Below are positions 17,613 to 25,273 of a DNA stretch of 64,000 nt, piece after piece (within the stretch, counting starts at the first letter, position 1; each line of letters opens with the position of its first letter). The DNA is from Pseudomonas tohonis. Its GTDB lineage: Bacteria; Pseudomonadota; Gammaproteobacteria; Pseudomonadales; Pseudomonadaceae. A program made the position numbers and the translations under genes. The notes beneath the pieces were generated by a model. The model had not been told where the DNA came from. It saw nothing but the letters and a program-made list of their open reading frames with translations, and did no database searches. Location: positions 1,798,001 through 1,862,000 of the forward strand of contig NZ_AP023189.1 in the NCBI RefSeq assembly GCF_012767755.2, read 5' to 3'.

Positions 17613-18263
17613 ATGTCGCTTCCTAGATCATCTGTCAGAGTGCTTGCCCGTGCGTTTGCGGCGTGCGTACCTGGCCGGTTACCCCGGTTGTTCAGCAGTT
17701 TTTTTGCCTATATGGCCTGGAGCATTCGAGCGCGTGGTTTTTCCGCAGTAGGTGAGGGCACCTATCTGCGCTCCGTTGCCAGCATTCACAACCCGCAGTG
17801 TATTTGCCTGGGGCAATCGGTTGTAGCTGAAACGGGGCTGATTATCGAAGCGTTCTGTGAGTTCGCCGGAGAACGTTACGCGCCCAGAATCACGATCGGT
17901 GACCGGGTGTCGTTCGGTTACCATTGTCACGTGGGCTGTATCGATGAAGTCAGCATCGGCAATGATGTGTTAATTGCCAGTCGGGTATTCATCGCGGACC
18001 ATGCCCACGGCGATACGAATTCACTGGACTCCGCCGTCCCTCCGGCCAAACGTCGTCTCCATTCAAAGGGACCAGTGCGCATCGGTTCCGGGGTCTGGAT
18101 CGGCGAGGGGGTGGTGATTCTATCGGGGGTCACTATTGGTGATCACGCCATTATCGGTGCCAACTCGGTGGTAACCCGAGACGTTCCGGAATGCACGGTT
18201 GTGGCAGGATCACCTGCCAGATTGATTAAACACATGGAAAATCAAACCTCTGGGACCTTATGA
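17613..18263 (+). CDS. Left-handed beta-helix (hexapeptide) acyltransferase
   Basis: A 216-residue acyltransferase of the LbetaH/WbbJ type. Repeats such as ISIGNDVLIASRVFIADHA (about 121-139), RIGSGVWIGEGVVILSGVTI and the terminal VVAGSPARLIKHM are diagnostic. It probably O-acetylates a sugar of the repeat unit using acetyl-CoA in the cytosol. The usual catalytic His lies in ADHAHGD. Start at ATG 17613 after a 33-bp gap following the flippase; the stop overlaps the next ATG (ATGA). Acceptor sugar unknown. Confidence 0.82.
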   Translation: MSLPRSSVRVLARAFAACVPGRLPRLFSSFFAYMAWSIRARGFSAVGEGTYLRSVASIHNPQCICLGQSVVAETGLIIEAFCEFAGERYAPRITIGDRVSFGYHCHVGCIDEVSIGNDVLIASRVFIADHAHGDTNSLDSAVPPAKRRLHSKGPVRIGSGVWIGEGVVILSGVTIGDHAIIGANSVVTRDVPECTVVAGSPARLIKHMENQTSGTL

Positions 18264-19384
18264 AAGCCATTGCATTTTATCTCCCACAATTTCATCCAAC
18301 GCCCGAGAACGATCGTTGGTGGGGCAAGGGCTTCACGGAGTGGACCAACGTCGCCAAAGCCAAACCGCGTTTCAGTGGGCACTACCAGCCGCATATTCCG
18401 GCTGACCTGGGCTTTTATGATCTACGGCTGCTGGAAACCCAGATCGCTCAGGCGGAAATGGCCAGGGAGCACGGCGTAGGTGGATTCTGCTATTACCACT
18501 ACTGGTTCAATGGCCAGCTGCTGCTTGAGCGTCCGTTGGAAACCGTACTGGCTGAACAGAAGCCGAACCTGCCGTTCTGCATCTGCTGGGCCAACGAGAC
18601 GTGGAGTCGTCGCTGGGACGGGCAAGAGCATGAGATCCTTATTGGCCAGGATCTGGAAACCTACGATCCCGAGGCGCATTTCGCTTATCTGACCAGCGCC
18701 TTTGCTGATAGTCGTTACATCAAGGTAGCCGGTAAACCGGTATTCTTGATTTACCGCATTGATCAGTTCCCGGACATTGCCACTACCATCAGTCGTTGGC
18801 GTGAGGCGGCGGCAGCTCAGGGGCTGCCGGGCATTTACCTGTGTGCGGTCCGTAGCCATATGCATACCCTTAGCGACGAACAGACCACCGCGCTGGGGTT
18901 TGATGCGTTAGTGGGGTTCGAGCCTCATTCGCGTACGATGCTGCGCCAGAGCGCGCTGGGCTATGCGCGCAACTTTGTGCCACGTGCCATCAACTACCTG
19001 CTGCGCCGCCTGAAACTTACTGATCGTATCTCCGAACTCGCAGTAATGAATCGTTTCGACTATCGCGCCCTGGCGCGTACCGCCATGGCTGCCGAGCGTT
19101 CGTCGCAGCGCTTGTTTCCATGCGTGATTCCCAGTTGGGATAACTCAGCAAGGCGTAGTTCCGGAGCCACGGTCATTCAGAACAATGATCCCCGACTGTT
19201 CGAGGCCTGGCTGCGTGATGCTGCCAGCCGTGTAGTGGACTATCCGCAGGAGGAGCAGCTGGTGTTCATCAATGCCTGGAACGAATGGGCGGAAGGCTGT
19301 CACCTCGAGCCGGATTTGCGAAACGGCAAGAGTTTTCTTGAGGCCGTGCGCCGAGTGTTCGGTCAGGTACCTGAGGGGAACTGA
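18260..19384 (+). CDS. GH99-like / WbsX family glycan protein
   Basis: A 374-residue member of the glycosyltransferase WbsX / glycoside-hydrolase-99-like family. The conserved start is AFYLPQFHPTPENDRWWGKG, followed by FTEWTNVAKA, YYHYWFNG, CICWANETWSRRWDG near residue 115 and the late INAWNEWAEGCHLEPD. Such proteins are common in O-antigen and exopolysaccharide loci; whether they trim, transfer or proofread glycans is not established. No signal peptide is visible, so it probably acts in the cytosol. Overlaps the acyltransferase by 4 bp, so it is co-translated. Confidence 0.85.
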   Translation: MKAIAFYLPQFHPTPENDRWWGKGFTEWTNVAKAKPRFSGHYQPHIPADLGFYDLRLLETQIAQAEMAREHGVGGFCYYHYWFNGQLLLERPLETVLAEQKPNLPFCICWANETWSRRWDGQEHEILIGQDLETYDPEAHFAYLTSAFADSRYIKVAGKPVFLIYRIDQFPDIATTISRWREAAAAQGLPGIYLCAVRSHMHTLSDEQTTALGFDALVGFEPHSRTMLRQSALGYARNFVPRAINYLLRRLKLTDRISELAVMNRFDYRALARTAMAAERSSQRLFPCVIPSWDNSARRSSGATVIQNNDPRLFEAWLRDAASRVVDYPQEEQLVFINAWNEWAEGCHLEPDLRNGKSFLEAVRRVFGQVPEGN

Positions 19385-19385
19385 G

Positions 19386-20054
19386 ATGCTTGCAGAAATG
19401 ACGGCCGGTGATAACAGCGATTACTACTCACATATCCGCGGTGAAATTGCCCAGCTGCTGCCGGCTGATATTGGCCGGGTTCTGGAAATTGGCTGCGGCC
19501 GTGGCGATACCTTGGCTTGGTTGAAGAGTCTCGGCAATACACAGAGCACTTATGGCATCGAGCTGTTCGTCGACTCTGCCGATGCGGCCAGAAGCAAGGT
19601 CGATCATGTGCTTTGTGGCGATTTTGAAACGCTTCCGCTGCCGGAGAGCTTCAGCGGTTTCGATGTGATCTTGTGCCTCGATGTGCTGGAGCACTTTGTC
19701 GACCCTTGGAAAGCGCTGGCGCGTATTGGCAATTTACTGGCGCCAGGGGGGAGCATCATTACGAGCATCCCTAATGTGCGTTATTTTCGCGTGGTATTAC
19801 CGTTGTTGTTGCAGGGGCGCTGGCAGTACGAGAGCTCCGGGATTCTTGATCGTACTCATTTGCGCTTTTTTACTAGGCAAACTGCCATCGAGCTAATGAC
19901 ATCCTCCGGCTTGACTCTTGAAGCGGTTAGCTCTACGGGGCTTGAGAAGGGGCGTAAAACTCGCTACCTGAATTGGGCGACGTTGGGGCTGTGCAGGCCT
20001 CTTTTCGAGTATCAGTATCTGATCAAGGTTCGTAGTGCAGGGGCGGAGGCATAG
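19386..20054 (+). CDS. Class I SAM-dependent methyltransferase
   Basis: A 222-residue methyltransferase of the Methyltransf_23/11 type. SAM motif I is RVLEIGCGRGDTLAWL near residue 33, followed by DVILCLDVLEHFVDPWKAL and a post-motif SIITSIPNVRYFR. ATG 19386 is chosen: it lies one base past the previous stop and precedes the conserved fold, whereas the longer frame runs into the GH99-like gene. It probably methylates a glycan residue or precursor. Compact Wzx-to-WbpM operon context. Confidence 0.8.
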   Translation: MLAEMTAGDNSDYYSHIRGEIAQLLPADIGRVLEIGCGRGDTLAWLKSLGNTQSTYGIELFVDSADAARSKVDHVLCGDFETLPLPESFSGFDVILCLDVLEHFVDPWKALARIGNLLAPGGSIITSIPNVRYFRVVLPLLLQGRWQYESSGILDRTHLRFFTRQTAIELMTSSGLTLEAVSSTGLEKGRKTRYLNWATLGLCRPLFEYQYLIKVRSAGAEA

Positions 20055-20060
20055 CGGTCC

Positions 20061-21026
20061 ATGATTTATATCGTGGTGCTTAACTGGCGTGGTGCAGACG
20101 ACACGATCGCCTGCCTGCAATCGTTGATGGACCTGCAGGGTGCAGCGTTCCAGATAATTGTCTGCGATAACGGTTCCGATGATGGCTCGTACGAGTGCAT
20201 TCGCGATTGGATACAGTCACACCGTGACAATCATGCATATCTGCGTGCGCATCCCTTGCGCGAACTGACGCGTAAGGAGGCAGAGCAACTGTCGCCTGAG
20301 CCGCCGCCGGCTTTGTACCTGGTTCAGACCGGCGCCAATCTGGGGTACTCGGGAGGGAACAACGTAGGCATACGCCTTGCCCTAACCAATCCGCAGGCCG
20401 AATTCGTTTGGCTGTTGAATAACGACACCGAAGCCGAACCCGACAGTCTGCTGCGATTAGTCGAGCGTTGCCAGGCTCGGCCGGACATCGGCATCTGTGG
20501 TTCGAAATTGGTCTACCACCACGACCGTGGTCTAATCCAAGGTCTTGGCGGAGTTTTCAACCCCTGGCTGGCCATCAGCCGGCACTACAAGATAAACCAG
20601 AGCAGTGCGGTGCCTTACAAGGATGATGAAGTGGACGCGCATATTGATTACATTGTCGGCGCGTCGTTGTTTGTCCGCACCAGTTTGCTCAGGGATATCG
20701 GGCTGTTGGAGGAGGATTATTTTCTCTACTTCGAAGAGATAGATCTGGCTCGTCGCGCGCGCGGCAAGTACTCCATCGGCATGGCGACAGCGAGTGTGGT
20801 GTATCACAAGGAAGGTGCTAGCACAGACGGAGGAAGAGGGATCTTGGCCGACTTTTACGTGTTGAGAAATCGCCTAGTTTACACTTGGAAGAATGATCCT
20901 AAATACATCGTCACGGTTTGGCTCGGATTATTCGTCGCATTGTTAAATCGTTTGTGGCGTGGCGAGGCAAAGAAAGCTTGGAACGTGCTGTGTATTATTG
21001 CCGGTCGCCGGATTTTTAGCAGATAG
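20061..21026 (+). CDS. GT2 family glycosyltransferase (rhamnosyltransferase-like)
   Basis: A 321-residue GT-A/GT2 enzyme. IYIVVLNWRGADDTIACLQS opens the fold, followed by IIVCDNGSDDGS, GANLGYSGGNN and the metal-binding FVWLLNNDTEAEPDS near residue 120; YFLYFEEIDLARRA near 225 is the conserved acceptor/base segment. This set is typical of WbbL-like and other O-antigen transferases that use nucleotide sugars at the inner membrane. Starts 6 bp after the methyltransferase. Donor and linkage cannot be predicted. A 134-bp spacer without a gene follows. Confidence 0.87.
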   Translation: MIYIVVLNWRGADDTIACLQSLMDLQGAAFQIIVCDNGSDDGSYECIRDWIQSHRDNHAYLRAHPLRELTRKEAEQLSPEPPPALYLVQTGANLGYSGGNNVGIRLALTNPQAEFVWLLNNDTEAEPDSLLRLVERCQARPDIGICGSKLVYHHDRGLIQGLGGVFNPWLAISRHYKINQSSAVPYKDDEVDAHIDYIVGASLFVRTSLLRDIGLLEEDYFLYFEEIDLARRARGKYSIGMATASVVYHKEGASTDGGRGILADFYVLRNRLVYTWKNDPKYIVTVWLGLFVALLNRLWRGEAKKAWNVLCIIAGRRIFSR

Positions 21027-21160
21027 CATCGTTGTTGTAGAAGTTCATAATTTTATCTCGTCGTCTGTATGGCAACTTTTTCTCGGAAGTGCCTGTCGCC
21101 GGATATGCAGGTACTAGGGGAGGAAGCTTTGTTCGTTGTCAGTCTGATTGGGGTGGCCGC

Positions 21161-22285
21161 ATGTTAGCGCTGCGTCGCAAGGTGTTGTTCGTTACCTCCT
21201 TTCATCCAGGTGCCAGTGGTTATATTGGTGCGGGCGAGGCTATCAGTGTAGAGACGTTGAGACGTTTGCGAGATGAGGGCGCGCAAGTGGATGTCTTGGC
21301 CATCGCTCCGAGTTATCAGCGTAAGAACGCTGCTGCGGACTCTTGGTGCAATTCCTATACAGAATTACCTGTATCGCGTTGGACCGCGCTGGCGGGGCTG
21401 TTTCGTCATGTGTTTTCCGGTGCTGCTCTAGCTCCTTGGTTTTTCACTCGTACATCGCCGCGGGCAGTCGCTGCGCTTAAGGTTGCCATTGAGCAGCTTC
21501 AGCCTACCGAGCTATGGATCGATTTCCCTTCTTCGCTTGGTCTCGCACGTCACGCTGACAAGTTACCGGTTCACTATTTTGTTCATGACGTTGTCAGTCA
21601 GAAGGTTGTTCGATCACCGCTCAAGCGCCTGTTATTTCCCTGGGTGCAGAAGGTCGAGGCATCACTGTTAAGCAAGGTGACGCGCTGTTACCTGCTGTCG
21701 GAAAAGGATGAGCAACTTCTTCGTCATCTGCAGTTTGGCGGTAAGGCAGAAGTATGGGGGGTGCAAGGGTTGGGTGTTGGGGAAGTCGATGGTGCTCGCT
21801 CCATCGCCAGTGTTTTGGCTCAGTTCGGACCCGGGCCGAATCTGGTCTTTTTTGGCAACATGGGGCGTCCTGAAAACAGTCGCTCAATTACCCATTTCGC
21901 CCTGTTCAAGTGGCGCAGAATTCGTCGGGTATTTCCTGATGCGCAACTATGGGTGATCGGACTTGCGCCTGGTTTTTTCTTGCGAGTACTGGGGAGACTG
22001 GTTCCGGGCCTGAAGGTTGCGGGGGCAGTCGACGATCCCACCCCAGCGTTCCAGGCGGCAACTATTTGTGTCGCACCGTTGTTATTCGGTGCGGGTGTCA
22101 AAATAAAGGTGCTGCAGATGCTGGAGGCTGGCGCAACCGTTGTTTCCACCCCCGTTGGTGCTGAGGGCATCGAGCCGACATCGCGTTTGGTTGTTGTTAA
22201 CAACAGCGAGATATCAGAGCGTTTGGTTACTGATTTGCAGGCCCTGAATCATATGTCTCCCAAACCTTTTCAGCAGGTGCATTAA
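21161..22285 (+). CDS. GT4 family glycosyltransferase
   Basis: A 374-residue GT-B glycosyltransferase. The N-terminal domain begins VLFVTSFHPGASGYIGAGEA; the C-terminal donor domain has NLVFFGNMGRPENSRS, AQLWVIGLAPG and the signature VKIKVLQMLEAGATVVSTP followed by VGAEGIE. I choose ATG 21161; a GTG at 21089 would add 24 residues without family similarity. It ends at TAA 22285 directly before the next ATG. Probably adds one residue of the repeat unit; donor unknown. Confidence 0.83.
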   Translation: MLALRRKVLFVTSFHPGASGYIGAGEAISVETLRRLRDEGAQVDVLAIAPSYQRKNAAADSWCNSYTELPVSRWTALAGLFRHVFSGAALAPWFFTRTSPRAVAALKVAIEQLQPTELWIDFPSSLGLARHADKLPVHYFVHDVVSQKVVRSPLKRLLFPWVQKVEASLLSKVTRCYLLSEKDEQLLRHLQFGGKAEVWGVQGLGVGEVDGARSIASVLAQFGPGPNLVFFGNMGRPENSRSITHFALFKWRRIRRVFPDAQLWVIGLAPGFFLRVLGRLVPGLKVAGAVDDPTPAFQAATICVAPLLFGAGVKIKVLQMLEAGATVVSTPVGAEGIEPTSRLVVVNNSEISERLVTDLQALNHMSPKPFQQVH

Positions 22286-23248
22286 ATGGGTATGGAGCTT
22301 GCCCAGGCAGGCGTGTTGGATGAATCCGCTTCCTTTTGCCCCAGATTTGCCGTTCTGCTTGCCGCATATAACGGCATGCAATGGTTGTCAGAGCAACTCG
22401 ATTCGATCCTAGGTCAGGTTGATGTTGATGTCACTGTGTATGTGAGCACTGACAAGTCAAGCGATGGTACGCATGCCTGGGTAAGCGATGTTGCAGATGC
22501 CGACCCAAGGGTCGTGCCGCTGATATATGGTGATGTCTTTGGTGGCGCAGCGAAAAACTTCTTTCGATTGCTGCGTGACGTCGATTTCGAGCATGTCGAC
22601 TATATCGCTTTTGCCGATCAGGATGATATTTGGTTGCCGGATAAGCTCAGCCGTGCCCATTGTCATATTGTGTCTCGCGGTTGTGATGGCTACTCATCCA
22701 ATGTTATGGCCTTCTGGCCTGACGGCCGCCGTGCTCTGGTGAATAAGTCCCAGGCACAGGTGAAATGGGATTATCACTTCGAGGCTGCCGGCCCAGGTTG
22801 CACTTATGTGATGACGAATGAATTGGCTGCGGCAATAAAGCATTGCGTTATTAATCACCGGCAACGTGTCGATGAGGTCGCCCTGCACGATTGGTTCTGT
22901 TACGCCTTTGCTCGTGCAAAGGGATATCGCTGGTACATAGACCCGGTGCCGTCGATGCTGTATCGCCAACATGAGAGCAATCAGTTCGGAGTCAACTCGG
23001 GATCGAAGGCCTTTCAGTCTCGGCTGAACCAAGTGTTCAACGGCTGGTGGTTGGCTCAGGTGCGCTTGATCTATAGCATTTTGGAGACCAAAAACCTGAT
23101 TCTGATATTGCGCCTGGATACGTCATACCGCATGGCGTTGTTAGGTTTGTCTTTGCGCGCCTGGCAGTGCCGGCGTCGCCCGCGCGACAAGTTATTCTTT
23201 GCCATTATTTGCTGGGCGCTGATGTTTAAAGGACCTGATAATGGCTGA
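22286..23248 (+). CDS. GT2 family glycosyltransferase
   Basis: A 320-residue GT2 enzyme with FAVLLAAYNGMQWLSEQLDS at about residues 19-38, STDKSSDGT, and the catalytic-site ADQDDIWLPDKL near residue 112. The ADQDDIW motif is typical of rhamnosyl- and related transferases of O-antigen clusters. Start ATG immediately follows the preceding stop, and the end overlaps the wbpV-like start by 8 bp. Sugar specificity unknown. Confidence 0.85.
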   Translation: MGMELAQAGVLDESASFCPRFAVLLAAYNGMQWLSEQLDSILGQVDVDVTVYVSTDKSSDGTHAWVSDVADADPRVVPLIYGDVFGGAAKNFFRLLRDVDFEHVDYIAFADQDDIWLPDKLSRAHCHIVSRGCDGYSSNVMAFWPDGRRALVNKSQAQVKWDYHFEAAGPGCTYVMTNELAAAIKHCVINHRQRVDEVALHDWFCYAFARAKGYRWYIDPVPSMLYRQHESNQFGVNSGSKAFQSRLNQVFNGWWLAQVRLIYSILETKNLILILRLDTSYRMALLGLSLRAWQCRRRPRDKLFFAIICWALMFKGPDNG

Positions 23249-24224
23249 GCGCACCAAGGTTCTAGTCACCGGAGCGACCGGCTTTATTGGTTCTGGCTTG
23301 GTTATGCATCTGGCTGCTGATTCCCGGTGGAGGGTGGTCGCATCGGTTCGTAGCAAGAGCCTGGCGCTTGCTGAGGGCGTAGATGTGTTTCCGGTCGGTA
23401 ATATAGGGCCCGATACCGATTGGTCGAAGGCTTTGAGCGGTGTCGAGGTTGTGGTCCATACGGCGGCCGTTGCCCATGTGCGAAGTTTCAAAGCAGCGGA
23501 CCAACTCGAGCGCCTGCGTAGGACCAACGTTGATGGCGCGCTATGTCTTGCGCGTCAGGCCTTGGCTGCGGGTGTTCGGCGCTTCGTTTTCATTAGCTCG
23601 ATCGGTGTCAGCGGAACAGGCTCCAAGCACCAGCCGTTCAATGAACTCAGTCCGCCGGAGCCGCATGCTGCATATGCGCTTTCCAAGCTCGACGCTGAGG
23701 AGGCACTGAAGGGCCTGTTCGCCAATACAACCACAGAGCTTGTGATTATAAGACCACCACTTGTCTATGCCGCGCATGCGCCCGGTAACTTCAAGTGGCT
23801 TCTTAGGATCGTGGACTGGGGCCTGCCCTTGCCATTTGCTAGGGTGGCCAACTCGCGAAGTATTGTCGCTCTGGAGAACCTTATAGATCTTATCCGCTGT
23901 TGCCTTACACATCCTGCAGCGGCAAACGAACTGTTCGTGGTCGAGGACGGCTCTCCAGTATCGACCGCCAACATCGTCCGGTACTTGGCCGCAGGAATGG
24001 GGAGGCGCGGACGCTTGTTTTCATTTCCAGCAGCATTTATTGCATTGGCCTGTCGTACGCTTGGGGTGGGCGGCATTTACACTCAGTTGTTCGAATCGTT
24101 GGTTGTCGACGGCTCTAAGGCGCGTCAATTGTTGGGGTGGCGTCCGGTTGTCGGCACTGAGGCTGGATTGATTCAAGCGGGTGCAGAATTTAAGCGTATG
24201 CGTTCTTTAAAGAAGGATAGATGA
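23241..24224 (+). CDS. wbpV: UDP-sugar 4-reductase/epimerase, WbpV/WbpK-like SDR
   Basis: A 327-residue extended SDR. NAD(P) motif GATGFIGSGLV is at residues 11-21, the serine in FISSIGVSGTG near 117 and the YALSKLDAE YxxxK motif near 144. In Pseudomonas this gene next to wbpL-wbpM reduces UDP-4-keto-6-deoxy-GlcNAc (WbpM product) to UDP-QuiNAc (WbpV) or UDP-FucNAc (WbpK). Motifs do not separate the two outcomes, so the symbol is tentative. Ends in ATGA, closely coupled with wbpL. Confidence 0.8.
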   Translation: MAERTKVLVTGATGFIGSGLVMHLAADSRWRVVASVRSKSLALAEGVDVFPVGNIGPDTDWSKALSGVEVVVHTAAVAHVRSFKAADQLERLRRTNVDGALCLARQALAAGVRRFVFISSIGVSGTGSKHQPFNELSPPEPHAAYALSKLDAEEALKGLFANTTTELVIIRPPLVYAAHAPGNFKWLLRIVDWGLPLPFARVANSRSIVALENLIDLIRCCLTHPAAANELFVVEDGSPVSTANIVRYLAAGMGRRGRLFSFPAAFIALACRTLGVGGIYTQLFESLVVDGSKARQLLGWRPVVGTEAGLIQAGAEFKRMRSLKKDR

Positions 24225-24225
24225 T

Positions 24226-25233
24226 TTGGTCTGGTGGCTTTTGCCTGTTGTTACGGTTTTTGCCCTTGGCATGACCGGGTTGATGCGCCGTTATGCTCTG
24301 GCACGCAGCATTATAGATATACCCAACGCTCGTAGTTCACATTCCACTCCCACGCCACGTGGAGGTGGCGTCGCAATCGTATTGAGCTTTCTGCTTGCTC
24401 TGCCTGTGTTCACGCTGATTTTGGGCGCTTCTTGGGGAGTGACCATTGCTTTACTGGGGGCAGGTGCTTTGGTGGCTATGGTGGGCTTTCTCGACGACCA
24501 TGGGCATGTTCCTGCGCGCTGGCGTTTACTACTGCATTTCGGCGCTGCTATCTGGGCGCTTGTATGGCTAAGAGGGCTGCCATCTGTGCAATTGTTCGGT
24601 GCCCTCGTGGACCTTGGTTGGATTGGCCATGTATTGGCGGCGTTCTATCTAGTTTGGGTGCTCAATCTTTACAATTTTATGGACGGTATCGACGGCATCG
24701 CTGGAGTTGAGGTGATAACCGTATGTATGGGCGGTGCGCTGCTTTACTGGTTGAAGGGGCATTCCGACCTTGCCGTCTTTCCACTGCTTTTAGTTGCTGC
24801 GAGCGCCGGTTTTTTGTACTGGAATTTTCCGCCGGCGAAGATCTTCATGGGGGACGCCGGCAGCGGGTTCCTGGGAATCACCTTGGGTATCCTGTCAATA
24901 CAGGCTGCTACGTTTGATGCTGCCTGGCTCTGGGCGTGGTTGATCCTGCTTGGGGTTTTCATCGTGGATGCAACCTATACGCTGCTGAGGCGGCTACTTC
25001 GCGGCGACAAGGTCTACGAGGCTCATCGCAGCCATGCCTATCAATTCGCTTCGCGGCACTTCGGCAGGCACTTACCGGTTACCTTGGGGGTGGCGACGAT
25101 CAATCTTGTCTGGCTATTGCCTCTGGCGCTCTGGGTTGGGTTGGGCGGCCTGGATGGGCTTGTTGGTCTGGCCCTGGCCTATGTGCCGCTACTGGGATTG
25201 ACGGTGAAGTTTCGGGCCGGCTCTTCGGAGTGA
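24226..25233 (+). CDS. wbpL: Initiating sugar-1-P transferase WbpL (MraY/WecA superfamily)
   Basis: A 335-residue polytopic GT4/PNPT transferase that adds QuiNAc-1-P or FucNAc-1-P to undecaprenyl phosphate, the first step of O-unit assembly in Pseudomonas. Typical sequences are IDIPNARSSHSTPTPRGGG near residue 30, FLDDHGHVPARWR, LYNFMDGIDGIAG near 147 and KIFMGDAGSGFLG near 205. The start is TTG 24226: AAGGA at 24213-24217 is correctly spaced, and the preceding ATG 24221 is out of frame. The conserved N-terminus is hydrophobic right from this codon. Two-base spacing from wbpV implies coupling. Confidence 0.92.
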   Translation: MVWWLLPVVTVFALGMTGLMRRYALARSIIDIPNARSSHSTPTPRGGGVAIVLSFLLALPVFTLILGASWGVTIALLGAGALVAMVGFLDDHGHVPARWRLLLHFGAAIWALVWLRGLPSVQLFGALVDLGWIGHVLAAFYLVWVLNLYNFMDGIDGIAGVEVITVCMGGALLYWLKGHSDLAVFPLLLVAASAGFLYWNFPPAKIFMGDAGSGFLGITLGILSIQAATFDAAWLWAWLILLGVFIVDATYTLLRRLLRGDKVYEAHRSHAYQFASRHFGRHLPVTLGVATINLVWLLPLALWVGLGGLDGLVGLALAYVPLLGLTVKFRAGSSE

Positions 25234-25273
25234 CTGCTCTTATATATCCACAATTCAAAAAGCTGGAAGCCTC

